A DNA stretch of 64,000 nt from Bacteroidota bacterium (lineage in GTDB: Bacteria > Bacteroidota > Bacteroidia > Chitinophagales > LD1). Position 1 is the stretch's first letter. Each line of letters begins with the position of its first letter. The stretch is taken from the NCBI GenBank assembly GCA_018267365.1, contig JAFDYQ010000002.1, forward strand, positions 178,949-242,948, read 5' to 3'. Shown here piece by piece: positions 8,800 to 18,314 of the stretch. The notes under the pieces were generated by a model that was not told the origin of the DNA, did no database searches, and saw nothing but the letters and a program-made list of their open reading frames with translations. A program made the translations under genes and the position numbers.

Positions 8800-9666
8800 T
8801 CAAACCACTTTTCGGTCAGTACCGGCAAAGAACTCCAGCAACTTCGCATTGACTAGCTCCGGATTGTCTGCGGTGATAAAGTGGCCGCTGGTGGAATCGT
8901 AGACTATCTCAAAGTCATTGCAATACTGCTTCGTTTGGTAAGTTAGTTCTTTGCCCAGTGCCTTGTCCTGCTCGCCCCATATCATCAGCACCGGCATAGG
9001 CAGGACAGCTGAGGCATCCAGCGCATGGGGATAGCGCATAGCTGCGCGATAATAGTTGATAGCGCCGGTGAGTGCACCGGGCTGGCGGTAGGCTTTTACG
9101 TATTCTTGTATCTCATCCTCAGAGGGCACTATACCTCTCGGGCTAAAGCTCTTGAATACATTGCGGAAAGTCCGCGCCGGATCCCGGCCTATAAACCACT
9201 CCGGCAGCCACGGCAGCTGAAACAAGAACATATAATAGCTCCGCGCCCACTGGCGCAGATTGAAGCCCAGCAGCGCGCGGCGCATCTCTAGTGGATGTGG
9301 GACATTCAGGATAGCCAGACGAGAGATCAGCTCCGGGCGCGTCGCCGCCAGCGACCAGGCTATAGCCGCACCCCAGTCGTGCCCCGCGAGTATCGCGCGG
9401 CCACTGCCCAGCTGCTCTATCAGCTCAGCTATGTCCTGCACGAGCAAGTCCATTTTGTATTGCGAGATACCCTGTGGCTTATCACTCATGTTATACCCGC
9501 GCATATCAGGCGCTACGACTCTATAGTACTGAGCTAGTACCGGTATCTGACGCCGCCAGCCGTACCAGAACTCGGGAAAGCCATGTAGCAAGACAACCAG
9601 GTCACCGCTGCCTTCCTCTACATAGTGCAGACGGATACCGTTTACTTCTATATACTTTGAACCCAT
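8800..9666 (-). CDS. Alpha/beta hydrolase, epoxide hydrolase-like
   Basis: 288 residues. Motifs are those of the epoxide hydrolase/haloalkane dehalogenase branch: HGFPEFWYGW (oxyanion HGxP), DMRGYNMSDKP, and AGHDWGAAIAW in which Asp is the nucleophile (GHDWG). The acid sits in the LMIWGEQDKA segment and the catalytic His in TSGHFITADNPE. Cytoplasmic, as no signal peptide is seen. Lies 30 bp upstream of the GT51 gene on the same strand, so cotranscription is possible, though the functions have no clear link. Confidence 0.87.
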   Translation of the reverse strand: MGSKYIEVNGIRLHYVEEGSGDLVVLLHGFPEFWYGWRRQIPVLAQYYRVVAPDMRGYNMSDKPQGISQYKMDLLVQDIAELIEQLGSGRAILAGHDWGAAIAWSLAATRPELISRLAILNVPHPLEMRRALLGFNLRQWARSYYMFLFQLPWLPEWFIGRDPARTFRNVFKSFSPRGIVPSEDEIQEYVKAYRQPGALTGAINYYRAAMRYPHALDASAVLPMPVLMIWGEQDKALGKELTYQTKQYCNDFEIVYDSTSGHFITADNPELVNAKLLEFFAGTDRKVV

Positions 9667-9743
9667 AGATAGAAAGGTAAGATTTCTGTAAGCGCGAAAC
9701 GGGTACTTTCAGCAAGTGGCAGCAACTTTGCTATAACTGATGC

Positions 9744-9968
9744 ATGACCAGGTATCCAAATCTCAGTGGTAATAGCGGTGTTTCAGCTTATGAATCAGGA
9801 GATGATTATATCGCCCTGCAGTTTCACGATGGGCATGTATACATATATGACTACTCGTATCCGGGCAAAAAACACGTAGAGCAAATGAAGAAACTAGCCA
9901 AAGCCGGGCGTGGACTGACCACCTATGTCAATAAATACGTGAGAGAAAACTATGCCCGAGTGCGATAG
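9744..9968 (+). CDS. KTSC-like small protein
   Basis: 74 residues. The core VSAYESGDDYIALQFHDGHVYIYDY fits the KTSC-type pattern in which a Ser/Ala-Tyr start is followed by a beta-hairpin with Y-x-Y at the end; the C-terminal half is helical and basic. Function unknown. The start is supported by codon pattern and the lack of another ATG. It converges with the next gene with 1 bp between stop codons (ends at 9968, next ends at 9970). Confidence 0.65.
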   Translation: MTRYPNLSGNSGVSAYESGDDYIALQFHDGHVYIYDYSYPGKKHVEQMKKLAKAGRGLTTYVNKYVRENYARVR

Positions 9969-9969
9969 A

Positions 9970-10611
9970 TTATTTGCAGACACCGCAGTTGTAGTCGTGC
10001 ACCATCGCCTGCCAGTTGTCATAGGTGTATTGCTTATTCTCCAGGCGGGCCACTATCAGCGGGCACATAGTAAAGAGATCGCGCATGCTTTTCTTAAACC
10101 CGATAAACTTCAGTGGAATGAAGTCTCCGTGGCCGAGCTGTATGTATTTCTTTTCCGTAGCGAGCAGCGATGGGGCGATAGGTTTACCTGAGCTCATTAT
10201 CACCTCGCTCTCACGGGTCAGAGTGATGGTATAGCCATATACCTTGCAGGCACCGGTACAGTACACGCGTGAGAAAATATGACCACCACCCTCACGAGGG
10301 TCACTGACAGATTCATATACCATTTGTACCGGCTTTGAGGCCTCCTCGGTCTCCAGCGAGAAGCCCTTCAACTCTACCGGCACATATTCCGTAATGATGC
10401 CTTCATGCTCAAAAGCCACCTTCCTCTGGTAGTCATAGTAAACATCCAGAAAACGGATATCCTTTATCTTGCCCTTGACAGTGTCATCATTTAGAGTGAT
10501 AATATAGCCGGGTTTCCAGCGCCTGGCCTCATCGGGATCAGGACTGTTGGGCTGTGCGTAAAGCCGGCCGCCTATTAGGAATGTAGATATAATAAAGACT
10601 ACTCTCGTCAT
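9970..10611 (-). CDS. Secreted protein of unknown function
   Basis: 213 residues from the Met that begins a good signal peptide (TRVVFIISTFLIGGRLYAQ); a longer frame extends 20 codons upstream but those residues are not signal-like, so the internal ATG at 10611 was chosen. The mature part begins with a WKPGYIITLNDDTVKGKI segment, a pattern common in secreted Bacteroidota proteins of unknown role, and ends with a Cys pair in NCGVCK. Likely periplasmic or outer surface. No family assigned. Confidence 0.65.
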   Translation of the reverse strand: MTRVVFIISTFLIGGRLYAQPNSPDPDEARRWKPGYIITLNDDTVKGKIKDIRFLDVYYDYQRKVAFEHEGIITEYVPVELKGFSLETEEASKPVQMVYESVSDPREGGGHIFSRVYCTGACKVYGYTITLTRESEVIMSSGKPIAPSLLATEKKYIQLGHGDFIPLKFIGFKKSMRDLFTMCPLIVARLENKQYTYDNWQAMVHDYNCGVCK

Positions 10612-10785
10612 GAGTTTGATCTGGAATATACTGTTGTACGAAACATTATTATCAAAAGTTTCTATATGCACTGATAGATAAGCATTTACCTATCTACTTC
10701 TCATGTACACGCCCTAAAAATCTATGATAATCGCGTATAAGGCAATTTATATGCCATATTGAAATGAACAGTCTCATGACAATAT

Positions 10786-11628
10786 CTATTTTAGCAGCTC
10801 GATATAGGCAGGTTTGAATCTTTTATCTAACATTTTATAAGATAGTGCCAGGTATTTACTGCCCTTGGCCAATTGAAAGATACCGGTAGCCCATATTTCA
10901 CCTTTCTCCATAAATAGTCGCCAAGTAAATAAAGGATCCGGGCCTAGCTGTATATCCTCTATCCTACCAGCCATCCTGTCTATAAACCTATAATTAACGC
11001 TATCGCAGTACTGCCGTATAGTCCCTATCAGCTTATCTGTTTTATGCTGCCGTATTAGTTCCAGATCGCCTTCGCTTACATTCTGCAGTACTGTGTTGGA
11101 CGAATAATCAAAAGGGAGCATATCTATGGTGCGTAGCGAAATATGGTCATGATCAGTGCGTCTGAAAAAGATACGCAGGTATCCCGCTGAATGGCCAGAG
11201 CGGATCTTGCATACTAATAGCGCGTCGCTACCATTGTTATATTGATGCAGAATCACCTTCTGTTCATCATATATCTTAAAACTATCTGTACACATCAGCC
11301 GTAGTACATACAAATAGCTCCGGTGCACGGAGTCAAAAGCGGAGATCGTAGAATAGTCTGAAGAAGGCTGGAAATGCCTGAAATCTGACCAGAAACTATC
11401 TACGAGCGCTTCCTTGAAAAAAGGTTCGAATGTGATGACCCGCTCTGCCGCGCTATCCAGCCTGATACCGCCTATCACCATAACTTTAGAATCTCTTGTA
11501 TCGTCAGGATACAGATTGTTATTGAACAGATCATGGCTGATATCCTTACTCATGAGCAGCCCGTAGGGCGGCTGCGAGATACAAAACTGATAAAGCAGTA
11601 TCAGGAATATCGTAATTACCGTTTTCAT
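10786..11628 (-). CDS. Secreted protein of unknown function
   Basis: 280 residues with an N-terminal signal peptide (KTVITIFLILLYQFCISQ). The rest is a mixed alpha/beta sequence without motifs that I recognise. It lies 19 bp after the stop of the fused E1 gene on the same strand, so read-through from that gene is likely, but a functional link is not implied. Confidence 0.6.
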   Translation of the reverse strand: MKTVITIFLILLYQFCISQPPYGLLMSKDISHDLFNNNLYPDDTRDSKVMVIGGIRLDSAAERVITFEPFFKEALVDSFWSDFRHFQPSSDYSTISAFDSVHRSYLYVLRLMCTDSFKIYDEQKVILHQYNNGSDALLVCKIRSGHSAGYLRIFFRRTDHDHISLRTIDMLPFDYSSNTVLQNVSEGDLELIRQHKTDKLIGTIRQYCDSVNYRFIDRMAGRIEDIQLGPDPLFTWRLFMEKGEIWATGIFQLAKGSKYLALSYKMLDKRFKPAYIELLK

Positions 11629-11647
11629 AAAATTATTACTGTGTTGG

Positions 11648-14095
11648 TTACAGCGCCGGCCACTCGCCCGGATCTACCTCACTCATCATACCATAGATCA
11701 CTTCAAATATCTCCTCGGAATTTGGCTTGCTAAAGTAGTCGCCATCACTGCCGTATGGTGAGCGATGTGCCTTGGCAGAGATGGTACGCGGTGGCGCATC
11801 CAGATAGCGATAGATATCCTGATGCTCAAACACCTGCTGGAACATATACGCAGATGCACCACCCGGCACATCCTCGTCTATGAAGACTACGCGATTGGTC
11901 CGGCGCACAGAGTCACCGATCAGGCCGTTGATATCAAAAGGCAAGAGCGTCTGTACATCTATCAGCTCTACAGAGATACCTGTATCAGCCAGTAGTTTCA
12001 TGGCATCCTGCACGATACGCAGTGTAGATCCGTAGGCCACCACCGTCACATCCGTGCCGGACTCTACGATCTCCGGAATCCCCAGCGGCACAGTGAAGGT
12101 GTCAATGTTATCCGGTAGTTGCTCTTTGAGGCGGTAGCCATTCAGGCACTCTACTACGAGTGCCGGCTCATCGCTCTGCAGGAGTGTATTGTACATACCT
12201 GCGGCCTGCACCATATTGCGCGGTACGCAGACGTGCATGCCGCGCAGGGAGCCGAGTATCATACCCATAGGCGAGCCGGTATGCCAGATACCCTCCAGCC
12301 TGTGGCCACGCGTACGCACTATGAGTGGCGCTTTCTGTTTACCCTTGGTGCGGTACTGCAGGCAGGCCAGGTCATCACTCAGGGGTTGCAGGCCATAGAG
12401 CAGATAGTCCAGGTACTGTATCTCTGCTATAGGGCGGAAGCCACGCATAGCGAGGCCCATACCCTGGCCCATGATGGTCGCTTCGCGAATGCCTGTATCG
12501 AAAATGCGTAGTTCACCATATTTATCCTGTATACCCGCGAAGCCCTGATTGACATCACCGATCTTGCCCACGTCTTCGCCAAAGGCCACCACCTCCGGAT
12601 ACTTCTCAAAGATGCGATCAAAAGCGATGTTCAGTATCTCAAAGCCATTCAGCGTTTTGCTGTCAGCAGAGTATTCGGCTGGTACTTCTCTCACCTTCAG
12701 CGCGGCCAGTGGTGACTCACTGTGCAGGTGTGAGCTGTAGGTCTGCTGGTACTTTGCCACAAAGCTATCGGTCCATCTGCGCAGCCTGTCTATGGCACTA
12801 AACTCCTGACCGCGAAACTGACGGATCACGAGCTTGGCAGTTTTAATGATATCCTTGCGGATCGGGTCCATGGCCGTCTCGATAGAGGAGATCGCCTCAT
12901 AGACACTTTCCTCATTGCTCTCAGCAGCTACATCATTCAGCAGCTCCACCAGTTGTGCTATCTCTACCTTTATCGGCTCATTAAATTTCCGCCATGCAGC
13001 ATTTCGCCCCTCTTGTGCATCTTTCTTAGCCTGCTGCTCGATGGCTTGTAGTTCGGACTCATCGGCTATTTCATTATCCAGTATCCACTCGCGGAACTTC
13101 CTGATACCATCATAGTCCTTCTCCCATTGCAGACGCTCCGCATTTTTGTAGCGCTCGTGAGAGCCGGAGGTAGAGTGGCCTTGCGGCTGCGTGACCTCTG
13201 TGATGTGAAACAACGCCGGCCTGTGTGTCTTGCGCATATTCTCTATGCCCTTACGATAGGTCGCTACCAGCTTAGGATAGTCCCAGCCCTCACATACATA
13301 GATGTCGTAGCCATCGCCCAGTTCATTTACATTGAAACCACTCAGCGCCTCAGAGATAGAGTTCTTAGTGGTTTGGTATTTTTTAGGAACAGAGATGCCA
13401 TAGCCGTCGTCCCATACGCTCACCGCGAGCGGCACGCGCAGTACGCCTGCAGCATTGATGGTTTCCCAAAAGATACCCTCACTGGTAGAAGCATCACCGA
13501 TAGACACATACGAAACTTCATTGCCACGATTAGTAAAGTTAGACGACTGATCGCCGAGGTCTTCATTTTGCCTGTATAGCTTTGATGCAAGTGCAATGCC
13601 TAGCGAGCGCGGCATCTGCGAGGCCGTAGGAGATGCATCGGCAGTAGAGTTATAGCGCGCTGTCAGGTCGAGCCACTGGCCGTTTTCATCCTGCATCGGA
13701 GTGGCAAAGTGTGCATTCATCTGCCGGCCCGAGCTAAATGGATCAGCTGCAGGGTCAGGATTAGCATATAGCTGTGAGAAGAACTGCTCCACGGTCAGTT
13801 CGCCGAGAGCCATCATCCAGGTCTGGTCGCGGTAGTAGCCACTGCGCCAGTCGCCATGGCGAAAGGTCTTGGCCAGCGCTACCTGCGCCAGTTCCTTACC
13901 ATCGCCGAATATGCCGAACTTGGCCTTGCCGGTCAGCACTTCCTTGCGGCCCATGAGGCTCATCTCGCGGCTGGCCATCACGACCTGGTAGTCGCGCAGT
14001 ACTTCCTCCTTAAATTTCTCCAGTGATATCTTCTGCCCTTCTGCAGCCGCTCCGTTAGCAGCAGGTGCGTAGGGATTTCCTGCTTCAATACTCAT
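11648..14095 (-). CDS. Fused alpha-beta E1 subunit of a thiamine-dependent 2-oxo acid dehydrogenase (branched-chain type)
   Basis: 815 residues from the ATG at 14095 (MSIEAGNPY); an upstream in-frame extension to 14266 is rejected because it has no homology-like features and would overlap the divergent acetyltransferase. The first half is an E1-alpha: GKAKFGIFGDGKE..., a phosphorylation-loop-like region and the TPP motif GDASTSEGIFWETIN. The second half is an E1-beta: FGEDVGKIGDVNQGF, GMGLAMRG, and the C-terminal transketolase domain with VVFIDEDVPGG. Together they decarboxylate 2-oxoisovalerate and relatives (or pyruvate/2-oxoglutarate less likely) and pass the acyl group to E2. The alpha-beta fusion is a known form in Bacteroidota. 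No E2 or E3 gene is adjacent. Confidence 0.85.
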   Translation of the reverse strand: MSIEAGNPYAPAANGAAAEGQKISLEKFKEEVLRDYQVVMASREMSLMGRKEVLTGKAKFGIFGDGKELAQVALAKTFRHGDWRSGYYRDQTWMMALGELTVEQFFSQLYANPDPAADPFSSGRQMNAHFATPMQDENGQWLDLTARYNSTADASPTASQMPRSLGIALASKLYRQNEDLGDQSSNFTNRGNEVSYVSIGDASTSEGIFWETINAAGVLRVPLAVSVWDDGYGISVPKKYQTTKNSISEALSGFNVNELGDGYDIYVCEGWDYPKLVATYRKGIENMRKTHRPALFHITEVTQPQGHSTSGSHERYKNAERLQWEKDYDGIRKFREWILDNEIADESELQAIEQQAKKDAQEGRNAAWRKFNEPIKVEIAQLVELLNDVAAESNEESVYEAISSIETAMDPIRKDIIKTAKLVIRQFRGQEFSAIDRLRRWTDSFVAKYQQTYSSHLHSESPLAALKVREVPAEYSADSKTLNGFEILNIAFDRIFEKYPEVVAFGEDVGKIGDVNQGFAGIQDKYGELRIFDTGIREATIMGQGMGLAMRGFRPIAEIQYLDYLLYGLQPLSDDLACLQYRTKGKQKAPLIVRTRGHRLEGIWHTGSPMGMILGSLRGMHVCVPRNMVQAAGMYNTLLQSDEPALVVECLNGYRLKEQLPDNIDTFTVPLGIPEIVESGTDVTVVAYGSTLRIVQDAMKLLADTGISVELIDVQTLLPFDINGLIGDSVRRTNRVVFIDEDVPGGASAYMFQQVFEHQDIYRYLDAPPRTISAKAHRSPYGSDGDYFSKPNSEEIFEVIYGMMSEVDPGEWPAL

Positions 14096-14200
14096 AGGCC
14101 GAAAAATACGAAAAATGGGGCAAATGGGTGGAGCAGTACTTTCCACGAACGCTGACAATGGCAACTCAGCATTTGTTGTTATAAACTTATTTTTAGCCAT

Positions 14201-14704
14201 ATGAACATACACATCCGGCCATATCAAAATGAAGATGATGTAACTATGATCACTGTTATGATCCATAGGGCTTTCAAACCGCTAGCTGATGCAGGTATGA
14301 GGTACCTGGGATCATATCAGGATGAGAAGACCACCTTGGAGAGATTTAGTCGCGGCCGACCATTTGTAGCGCTGGACGGAGATGCAATAATTGGCACGAT
14401 CACTTTCTATACGGCATCAGGTATCAAGCCGGGCTGGCCAGCTCTTTTCGCTCAGGCCGATACAGCACACTTCGGGCAATTTGCAGTGGATCCTTATTAT
14501 CAAAAGGCCGGAATAGGCAGCAAAATGATGGATCATGTGGAGCGGCTTGCAGCGGATGAGGGTTTTAAAATGATGGCCTTTGACACTTCTGAGCATGCAA
14601 CAGATCTGATAAAATACTATACCAAGCGAGGATATACATATGATGGCCTTCATCAGTGGCAACTCACGAACTATCGGAGCGTGCTGATGAAGAAGAGTCT
14701 GTAG
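14201..14704 (+). CDS. GNAT family N-acetyltransferase
   Basis: 167 residues. An N-terminal IRPYQNEDD strand, central GTITFY strand and the acetyl-CoA loop FAVDPYYQKAGIGSKMM (Q/RxxGxG/A as QKAGIG) identify GNAT. The C-terminal YYTKRGYTYDGLHQW strand is standard. Substrate unknown. Transcribed divergently from the fused E1 gene with a 105-bp intergenic region. Confidence 0.85.
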   Translation: MNIHIRPYQNEDDVTMITVMIHRAFKPLADAGMRYLGSYQDEKTTLERFSRGRPFVALDGDAIIGTITFYTASGIKPGWPALFAQADTAHFGQFAVDPYYQKAGIGSKMMDHVERLAADEGFKMMAFDTSEHATDLIKYYTKRGYTYDGLHQWQLTNYRSVLMKKSL

Positions 14705-14747
14705 GGTATCAAATGAAAACCAGCCACTGTCGTCCCTACTTTTTTTA
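14701..14747 (+). terminator. Possible terminator after the acetyltransferase
   Basis: GTAGGG (14701-14706) can pair with CCCTAC (14734-14739) over a 27-nt loop and is followed by eight T residues (14740-14747). The long loop makes it weaker than the others in this window. Confidence 0.4.
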
Positions 14748-14781
14748 CCGCCCTGGAACCAAACCGAAACTTTTTTGAGTT

Positions 14782-15378
14782 TTAATCCCTTAATTGTCGA
14801 TTGACTTCTTCCAGTTGTTCTATCGCTTCATTGAGCGGCCTGAGTTGCTTGCGGGCTGTTCTGGGGCGGATGTAAAACCATGCCAGGGCGATCCAGCCAA
14901 AAGTGACGGCATAGGCTATCAGTCCATACCTGCGGCCCAGCATGGTGGCATACTCTATCATGTAGAGCGCCATGCCGGCCGAGAGCAGTATGTAGTAGGC
15001 TGTCATGATCGTTTTTTGGAGGTATTCTTGCTTTTGCTTCAGCCGTAGCAGCTGCGCGAGGTAGCTGGCGGCATCCATATCCGGCTCACTGCGGAATAGA
15101 AACTGCAGTGAAGAGGTAGAAGCGATAATATATATGACCATAGATGCGATGACCATCACGATACCAATCTTGGTCGTGAGCATCTGAGGCTGGTACCGTA
15201 TCCATATCCACGCTATGAAAACTGAGGTCGCTATCAGCAGCAGGTTTCCCCAGATCATTTTATTGCGTGCCTTGAGTCTCACATTCTCTGCAGTATGCAG
15301 CAGCCTCGACATATCAGGTGCAGGAGCGGTAGCTGCTGTGCTCCATAGAGATTTCAGTTCATCATTATTGTCTATCAT
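14782..15378 (-). CDS. Membrane protein encoded with an ECF sigma factor
   Basis: 198 residues. An N-terminal cytoplasmic helix of about 35 residues (LKSLWSTAATAPAPDM...) is followed by four hydrophobic segments in two pairs (about 40-60, 68-90, 120-140 and 148-168), separated by a helical Leu/Lys/Gln-rich linker (LLRLKQKQEYLQK), and a Glu/Gln-rich C-terminal coil (IEQLEEVNRQLRD). Its first 14 bases overlap the end of the sigma gene, so the two are translationally coupled. Position suggests an anti-sigma or sigma-partner role, but no recognised anti-sigma (ZAS) motif is seen. Confidence 0.7.
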   Translation of the reverse strand: MIDNNDELKSLWSTAATAPAPDMSRLLHTAENVRLKARNKMIWGNLLLIATSVFIAWIWIRYQPQMLTTKIGIVMVIASMVIYIIASTSSLQFLFRSEPDMDAASYLAQLLRLKQKQEYLQKTIMTAYYILLSAGMALYMIEYATMLGRRYGLIAYAVTFGWIALAWFYIRPRTARKQLRPLNEAIEQLEEVNRQLRD

Positions 15379-15841
15379 ACTGCTTAAACTTTTGCGTTAG
15401 CTTATCTTTTATCCGGTGGATCTTTACCCGCACATTGCCCTCTGAGATGCCGACTACCACTGCAATCTCTGCCTGCGGTAGCCCCTCCAGCTCCAGTGAG
15501 ATGATGATCCTGTCAGTCTCAGGCAGTTCTGAGATAGCTTTGTAGAGATAGGCTATCTTGCCCTCAGGAGCGGCTTCTGTTTTCTCCTCTACCTCCGTGG
15601 GCATTGCGCTGCGCGGCATTCGTTTGTCACGTGCTATCTGCCGCAGGCATTGATTAGATGCGATGCGGAATATCCAGGTACCTATCGCCGACTCTCCCCG
15701 AAACTGTGGAAGCTTCTCCCATACCGTCACAAAGGTCTCTTGCGCCACATCCTGTGCATGGGCCGGATCATTGAGGTAGCCCATACAGAGGCGGTAGACC
15801 CTACTCCAGTACTGCTCGTATATTTCTTTGAAGTCCTCCAT
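15365..15841 (-). CDS. ECF-type RNA polymerase sigma factor
   Basis: 158 residues. Region 2 is at about 10-75 (YEQYWSRVYRLCMGYLNDPAHAQDVAQETFV, the DVAQETF core) and region 4 at about 100-155 (LPETDRIIISLELEGLPQAEIAVVVGISEGNVRVKIHRIKDKL). Length and the lack of regions 1 and 3 fit the ECF group. Start is 2 bases after the stop of the upstream hydrolase gene (TAATAATG), and its end overlaps the membrane-protein gene; the three form an operon. Target promoters are unknown. Confidence 0.9.
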   Translation of the reverse strand: MEDFKEIYEQYWSRVYRLCMGYLNDPAHAQDVAQETFVTVWEKLPQFRGESAIGTWIFRIASNQCLRQIARDKRMPRSAMPTEVEEKTEAAPEGKIAYLYKAISELPETDRIIISLELEGLPQAEIAVVVGISEGNVRVKIHRIKDKLTQKFKQYDRQ

Positions 15842-15843
15842 TA

Positions 15844-16701
15844 TTACCCGACAAAGTTTTTCAGTTGGGTTTCATACCAGTCTTTATCATCATACATGAT
15901 GAAATGTAAGCCTTTAGTGGCATATCTGTAGTCGCCGGTTTGGAGCAGCTTGTATTGATCTTCGATTGCCGGTTTAAAGTTAGCAAAGTAAGACTCCAGC
16001 AGCACCATAGCAGGGCACTTTATACTACCCAATTTTGACCGCAGGTCAGTATTGAAGAAGTCGCAGTACATGCCCGCAAAGACACCCCGGTCTGATCTCA
16101 TGGACCATTCTATTACATCGCGGCGATGTATCGTATCCGCCATCAGCATGGTCATAGATCCCTGCTGCATCTGTCTAAACTGCGCATCACTCATAGCCTT
16201 GATCTGCGCGATAGCACCGGCACAGTCGGGCTTTTCTTTGGCCTGTATAGAAGGATCGCGCATAGCCGCAAGGAACGGTAGTGCATCTACTATGACTATC
16301 TGCGACGGCAGATCAGGGTAATCTGCAGCTATAGCTAGAGCCATGGCTCCCCCCATACTATGGCCAATGATCACAGGTTTACTGATCTTGTGCTTCAATA
16401 TGTAATCTGCTATCGCCTTCTCCCAGGCTTTGAAAGTTGTTTCGCTCTTGGCCGGTACACCTGCAAAGCCTGCCATAGTGAGCGTGTAGCATAAGTGGTC
16501 TTTTTCAAAGATCTCGCGTGTATCATCCCATACTGCACCTGAGGAGGCAAAGCCCGGAATCAGAATAATCGCCTTATCTCCGTGACCGGTTACTTTGACT
16601 TCAAAAGGTTCGGCGCTTTGGCCGAATACATTCACGCACAGCGCTCCAAAGGCAAGAAGGATAAAGAGGATGAAGTACTTTTTAGCGTTGTCTGCTCCCA
16701 T
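15844..16701 (-). CDS. Exported alpha/beta hydrolase
   Basis: 285 residues with an N-terminal hydrophobic signal (YFILFILLAFGALCVNVFGQ). The hydrolase core shows ILIPGFASSG (oxyanion), IIGHSMGGAMAL (GHSMG nucleophile elbow) and a C-terminal His in KGLHFIMYD. It is probably periplasmic. It is the first gene of an operon with the ECF sigma factor and its membrane partner, a setting in which an exported enzyme could act on an envelope signal; that idea is inference. Substrate unknown. Confidence 0.85.
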   Translation of the reverse strand: MGADNAKKYFILFILLAFGALCVNVFGQSAEPFEVKVTGHGDKAIILIPGFASSGAVWDDTREIFEKDHLCYTLTMAGFAGVPAKSETTFKAWEKAIADYILKHKISKPVIIGHSMGGAMALAIAADYPDLPSQIVIVDALPFLAAMRDPSIQAKEKPDCAGAIAQIKAMSDAQFRQMQQGSMTMLMADTIHRRDVIEWSMRSDRGVFAGMYCDFFNTDLRSKLGSIKCPAMVLLESYFANFKPAIEDQYKLLQTGDYRYATKGLHFIMYDDKDWYETQLKNFVG

Positions 16702-16814
16702 GATATTGGATTTAATTTCCCTTTAGAGCCAGCGGCTGACCAAATGTTACAGTTTCATAAAAAGAAGTTTCGAGATAGTCAGTTATCATTGTGTATAAGC
16801 TATGGATAACCTCA

Positions 16815-16844
16815 TTTGCGATAACAATAAAATTCATAGATTTG
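16815..16844 (+). promoter_or_regulatory. Bacteroidota-type promoter for metK
   Basis: TTTG at 16815-16818, an 18-nt spacer and TAGATTTG at 16837-16844 match the -33/-7 consensus of Bacteroidota sigma factor (TTTG, TAnnTTTG). The transcript would start about 6-7 bases later, giving a leader of about 23-25 nt before the metK ATG at 16875. No SAM riboswitch fits in so short a leader. Confidence 0.75.
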
Positions 16845-16874
16845 GCCTTCTTATCATTAAAAATCAATACATAA

Positions 16875-18116
16875 ATGGGTTATCTCTTCACATCGGAGTC
16901 AGTCTCCGAAGGACATCCGGATAAAGTAGCAGATCAGATATCTGACGCGCTCATTGATAATTTTCTAGCCTGGGATCCATCCAGCAAGGTAGCGTGTGAG
17001 ACACTCGTGACCACAGGTCAGGTAGTACTCGCCGGTGAGGTCAAGTCAAAGGCGTACCTCGATGTACAGACCATAGCCCGCGATGTGGTGGCCAAGATCG
17101 GCTATACCAAGTCTGAATATATGTTTGAAGCGCACTCGTGTGGTGTGCTGTCTGCTATCCATGAGCAGTCTGCAGATATCAATCAAGGTGTGGAACGCAC
17201 TAAGAAGGAGGACCAAGGTGCCGGTGATCAGGGTATGATGTTCGGCTATGCTACCAACGAGACAGACGACTATATGCCGCTCGCACTCGATCTCGCACAT
17301 AAGCTCCTGATAGAGCTCGCTGCACTGCGCCGCGAAAACAAGGAGATCAAGTACCTGCGCCCTGATGCCAAGTCTCAGGTCACACTGGAGTACAACGATC
17401 AGAACCAACCAGTGCGCATAGACGCGATCGTAGTGTCTACACAGCATGACGACAATGTGAAGCTGGAGAAGATCAAGAAGGATATCGTCAATATCCTGAT
17501 CCCACGCGTGAAAGCGAAGTACAAAAAGTATGCGCACTTCTTTGATAATAAGATCAAGTACCATATCAACCCTACCGGCAACTTCGTGATCGGTGGTCCT
17601 CACGGTGACACTGGCCTCACTGGCCGCAAGATCATCGTAGATACCTACGGTGGCAAAGGTGCACATGGTGGGGGTGCTTTCTCGGGCAAAGATCCGTCGA
17701 AGGTAGACCGCTCGGCAGCCTACGCTACCCGCCATATAGCCAAGAACCTCGTAGCCGCCGGCCTCTGCGATGAGGTGCTGGTACAGGTATCCTACGCTAT
17801 CGGTGTAGCACAACCTATGGGCATCTTCGTCAATACCTATGGTACTGCAAAGGTAGACCTGAACGACGGCCAGATAGCTAAGATCGTAGAAAAGGTGTTT
17901 GACATGCGCCCTTACTTCATAGAGCAGCGCCTGAAGCTGCGTAATCCTATCTACTCTGAGACTGCCGCATATGGCCACATGGGCCGCAAGAATGAGGTAG
18001 TAGAGAAGACCTTCACCGCGCCGGATGGCAAGAAGAAGAAGGTAAAGGTAGAGCTCTTCACATGGGAAAAACTCGACTATGTATCAAAGGTCAAGGCTGC
18101 CTTTAAACTGAAATAA
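16875..18116 (+). CDS. metK: S-adenosylmethionine synthetase
   Basis: 413 residues, near the usual length. ATP plus methionine to S-adenosylmethionine, cytoplasmic, normally a tetramer. Motifs: [14 protein letters not shown] at the N-terminus (His of the active site), [10 protein letters not shown], the P-loop-like [19 protein letters not shown], and the central [13 protein letters not shown]-terminal segment ends VKAAFKLK. It has its own promoter and a strong terminator, so it is monocistronic. Confidence 0.97.
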   Translation: MGYLFTSESVSEGHPDKVADQISDALIDNFLAWDPSSKVACETLVTTGQVVLAGEVKSKAYLDVQTIARDVVAKIGYTKSEYMFEAHSCGVLSAIHEQSADINQGVERTKKEDQGAGDQGMMFGYATNETDDYMPLALDLAHKLLIELAALRRENKEIKYLRPDAKSQVTLEYNDQNQPVRIDAIVVSTQHDDNVKLEKIKKDIVNILIPRVKAKYKKYAHFFDNKIKYHINPTGNFVIGGPHGDTGLTGRKIIVDTYGGKGAHGGGAFSGKDPSKVDRSAAYATRHIAKNLVAAGLCDEVLVQVSYAIGVAQPMGIFVNTYGTAKVDLNDGQIAKIVEKVFDMRPYFIEQRLKLRNPIYSETAAYGHMGRKNEVVEKTFTAPDGKKKKVKVELFTWEKLDYVSKVKAAFKLK

Positions 18117-18140
18117 TCACATTGTGAAATACTTTACGGA

Positions 18141-18170
18141 GCCGTTCTTACACTAAGGGCGGCTTTTTTT
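18141..18170 (+). terminator. Rho-independent terminator of metK
   Basis: GCCGTTCTTA (18141-18150), loop CAC, TAAGGGCGGC (18154-18163), all ten positions paired (two as G-T), followed by a run of seven T. Confidence 0.9.
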
Positions 18171-18314
18171 ACGTCTTATATTCAGCCAGTTGGGCGGTTT
18201 TTATGCGCTTTTGACCCCATGATAGGTGGATAGGATGTTTGTAACGGCGGTCACCCTATTTGTTTATATGAAAAAAAGCGTTTTTTTCGCCGACAATTAA
18301 AAGGAGACCATACT

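Noticed and set aside
14096..14266. 57-codon upstream extension of the fused E1 gene.
   Set aside because: It overlaps the start of the divergent acetyltransferase, is not similar to the E1 N-terminus, and the internal ATG is a better start.
17046..17978. Long minus-strand frame (310 residues) inside metK.
   Set aside because: Strong metK motifs on the plus strand; the other frame lacks any recognisable domain and is a codon-usage shadow.
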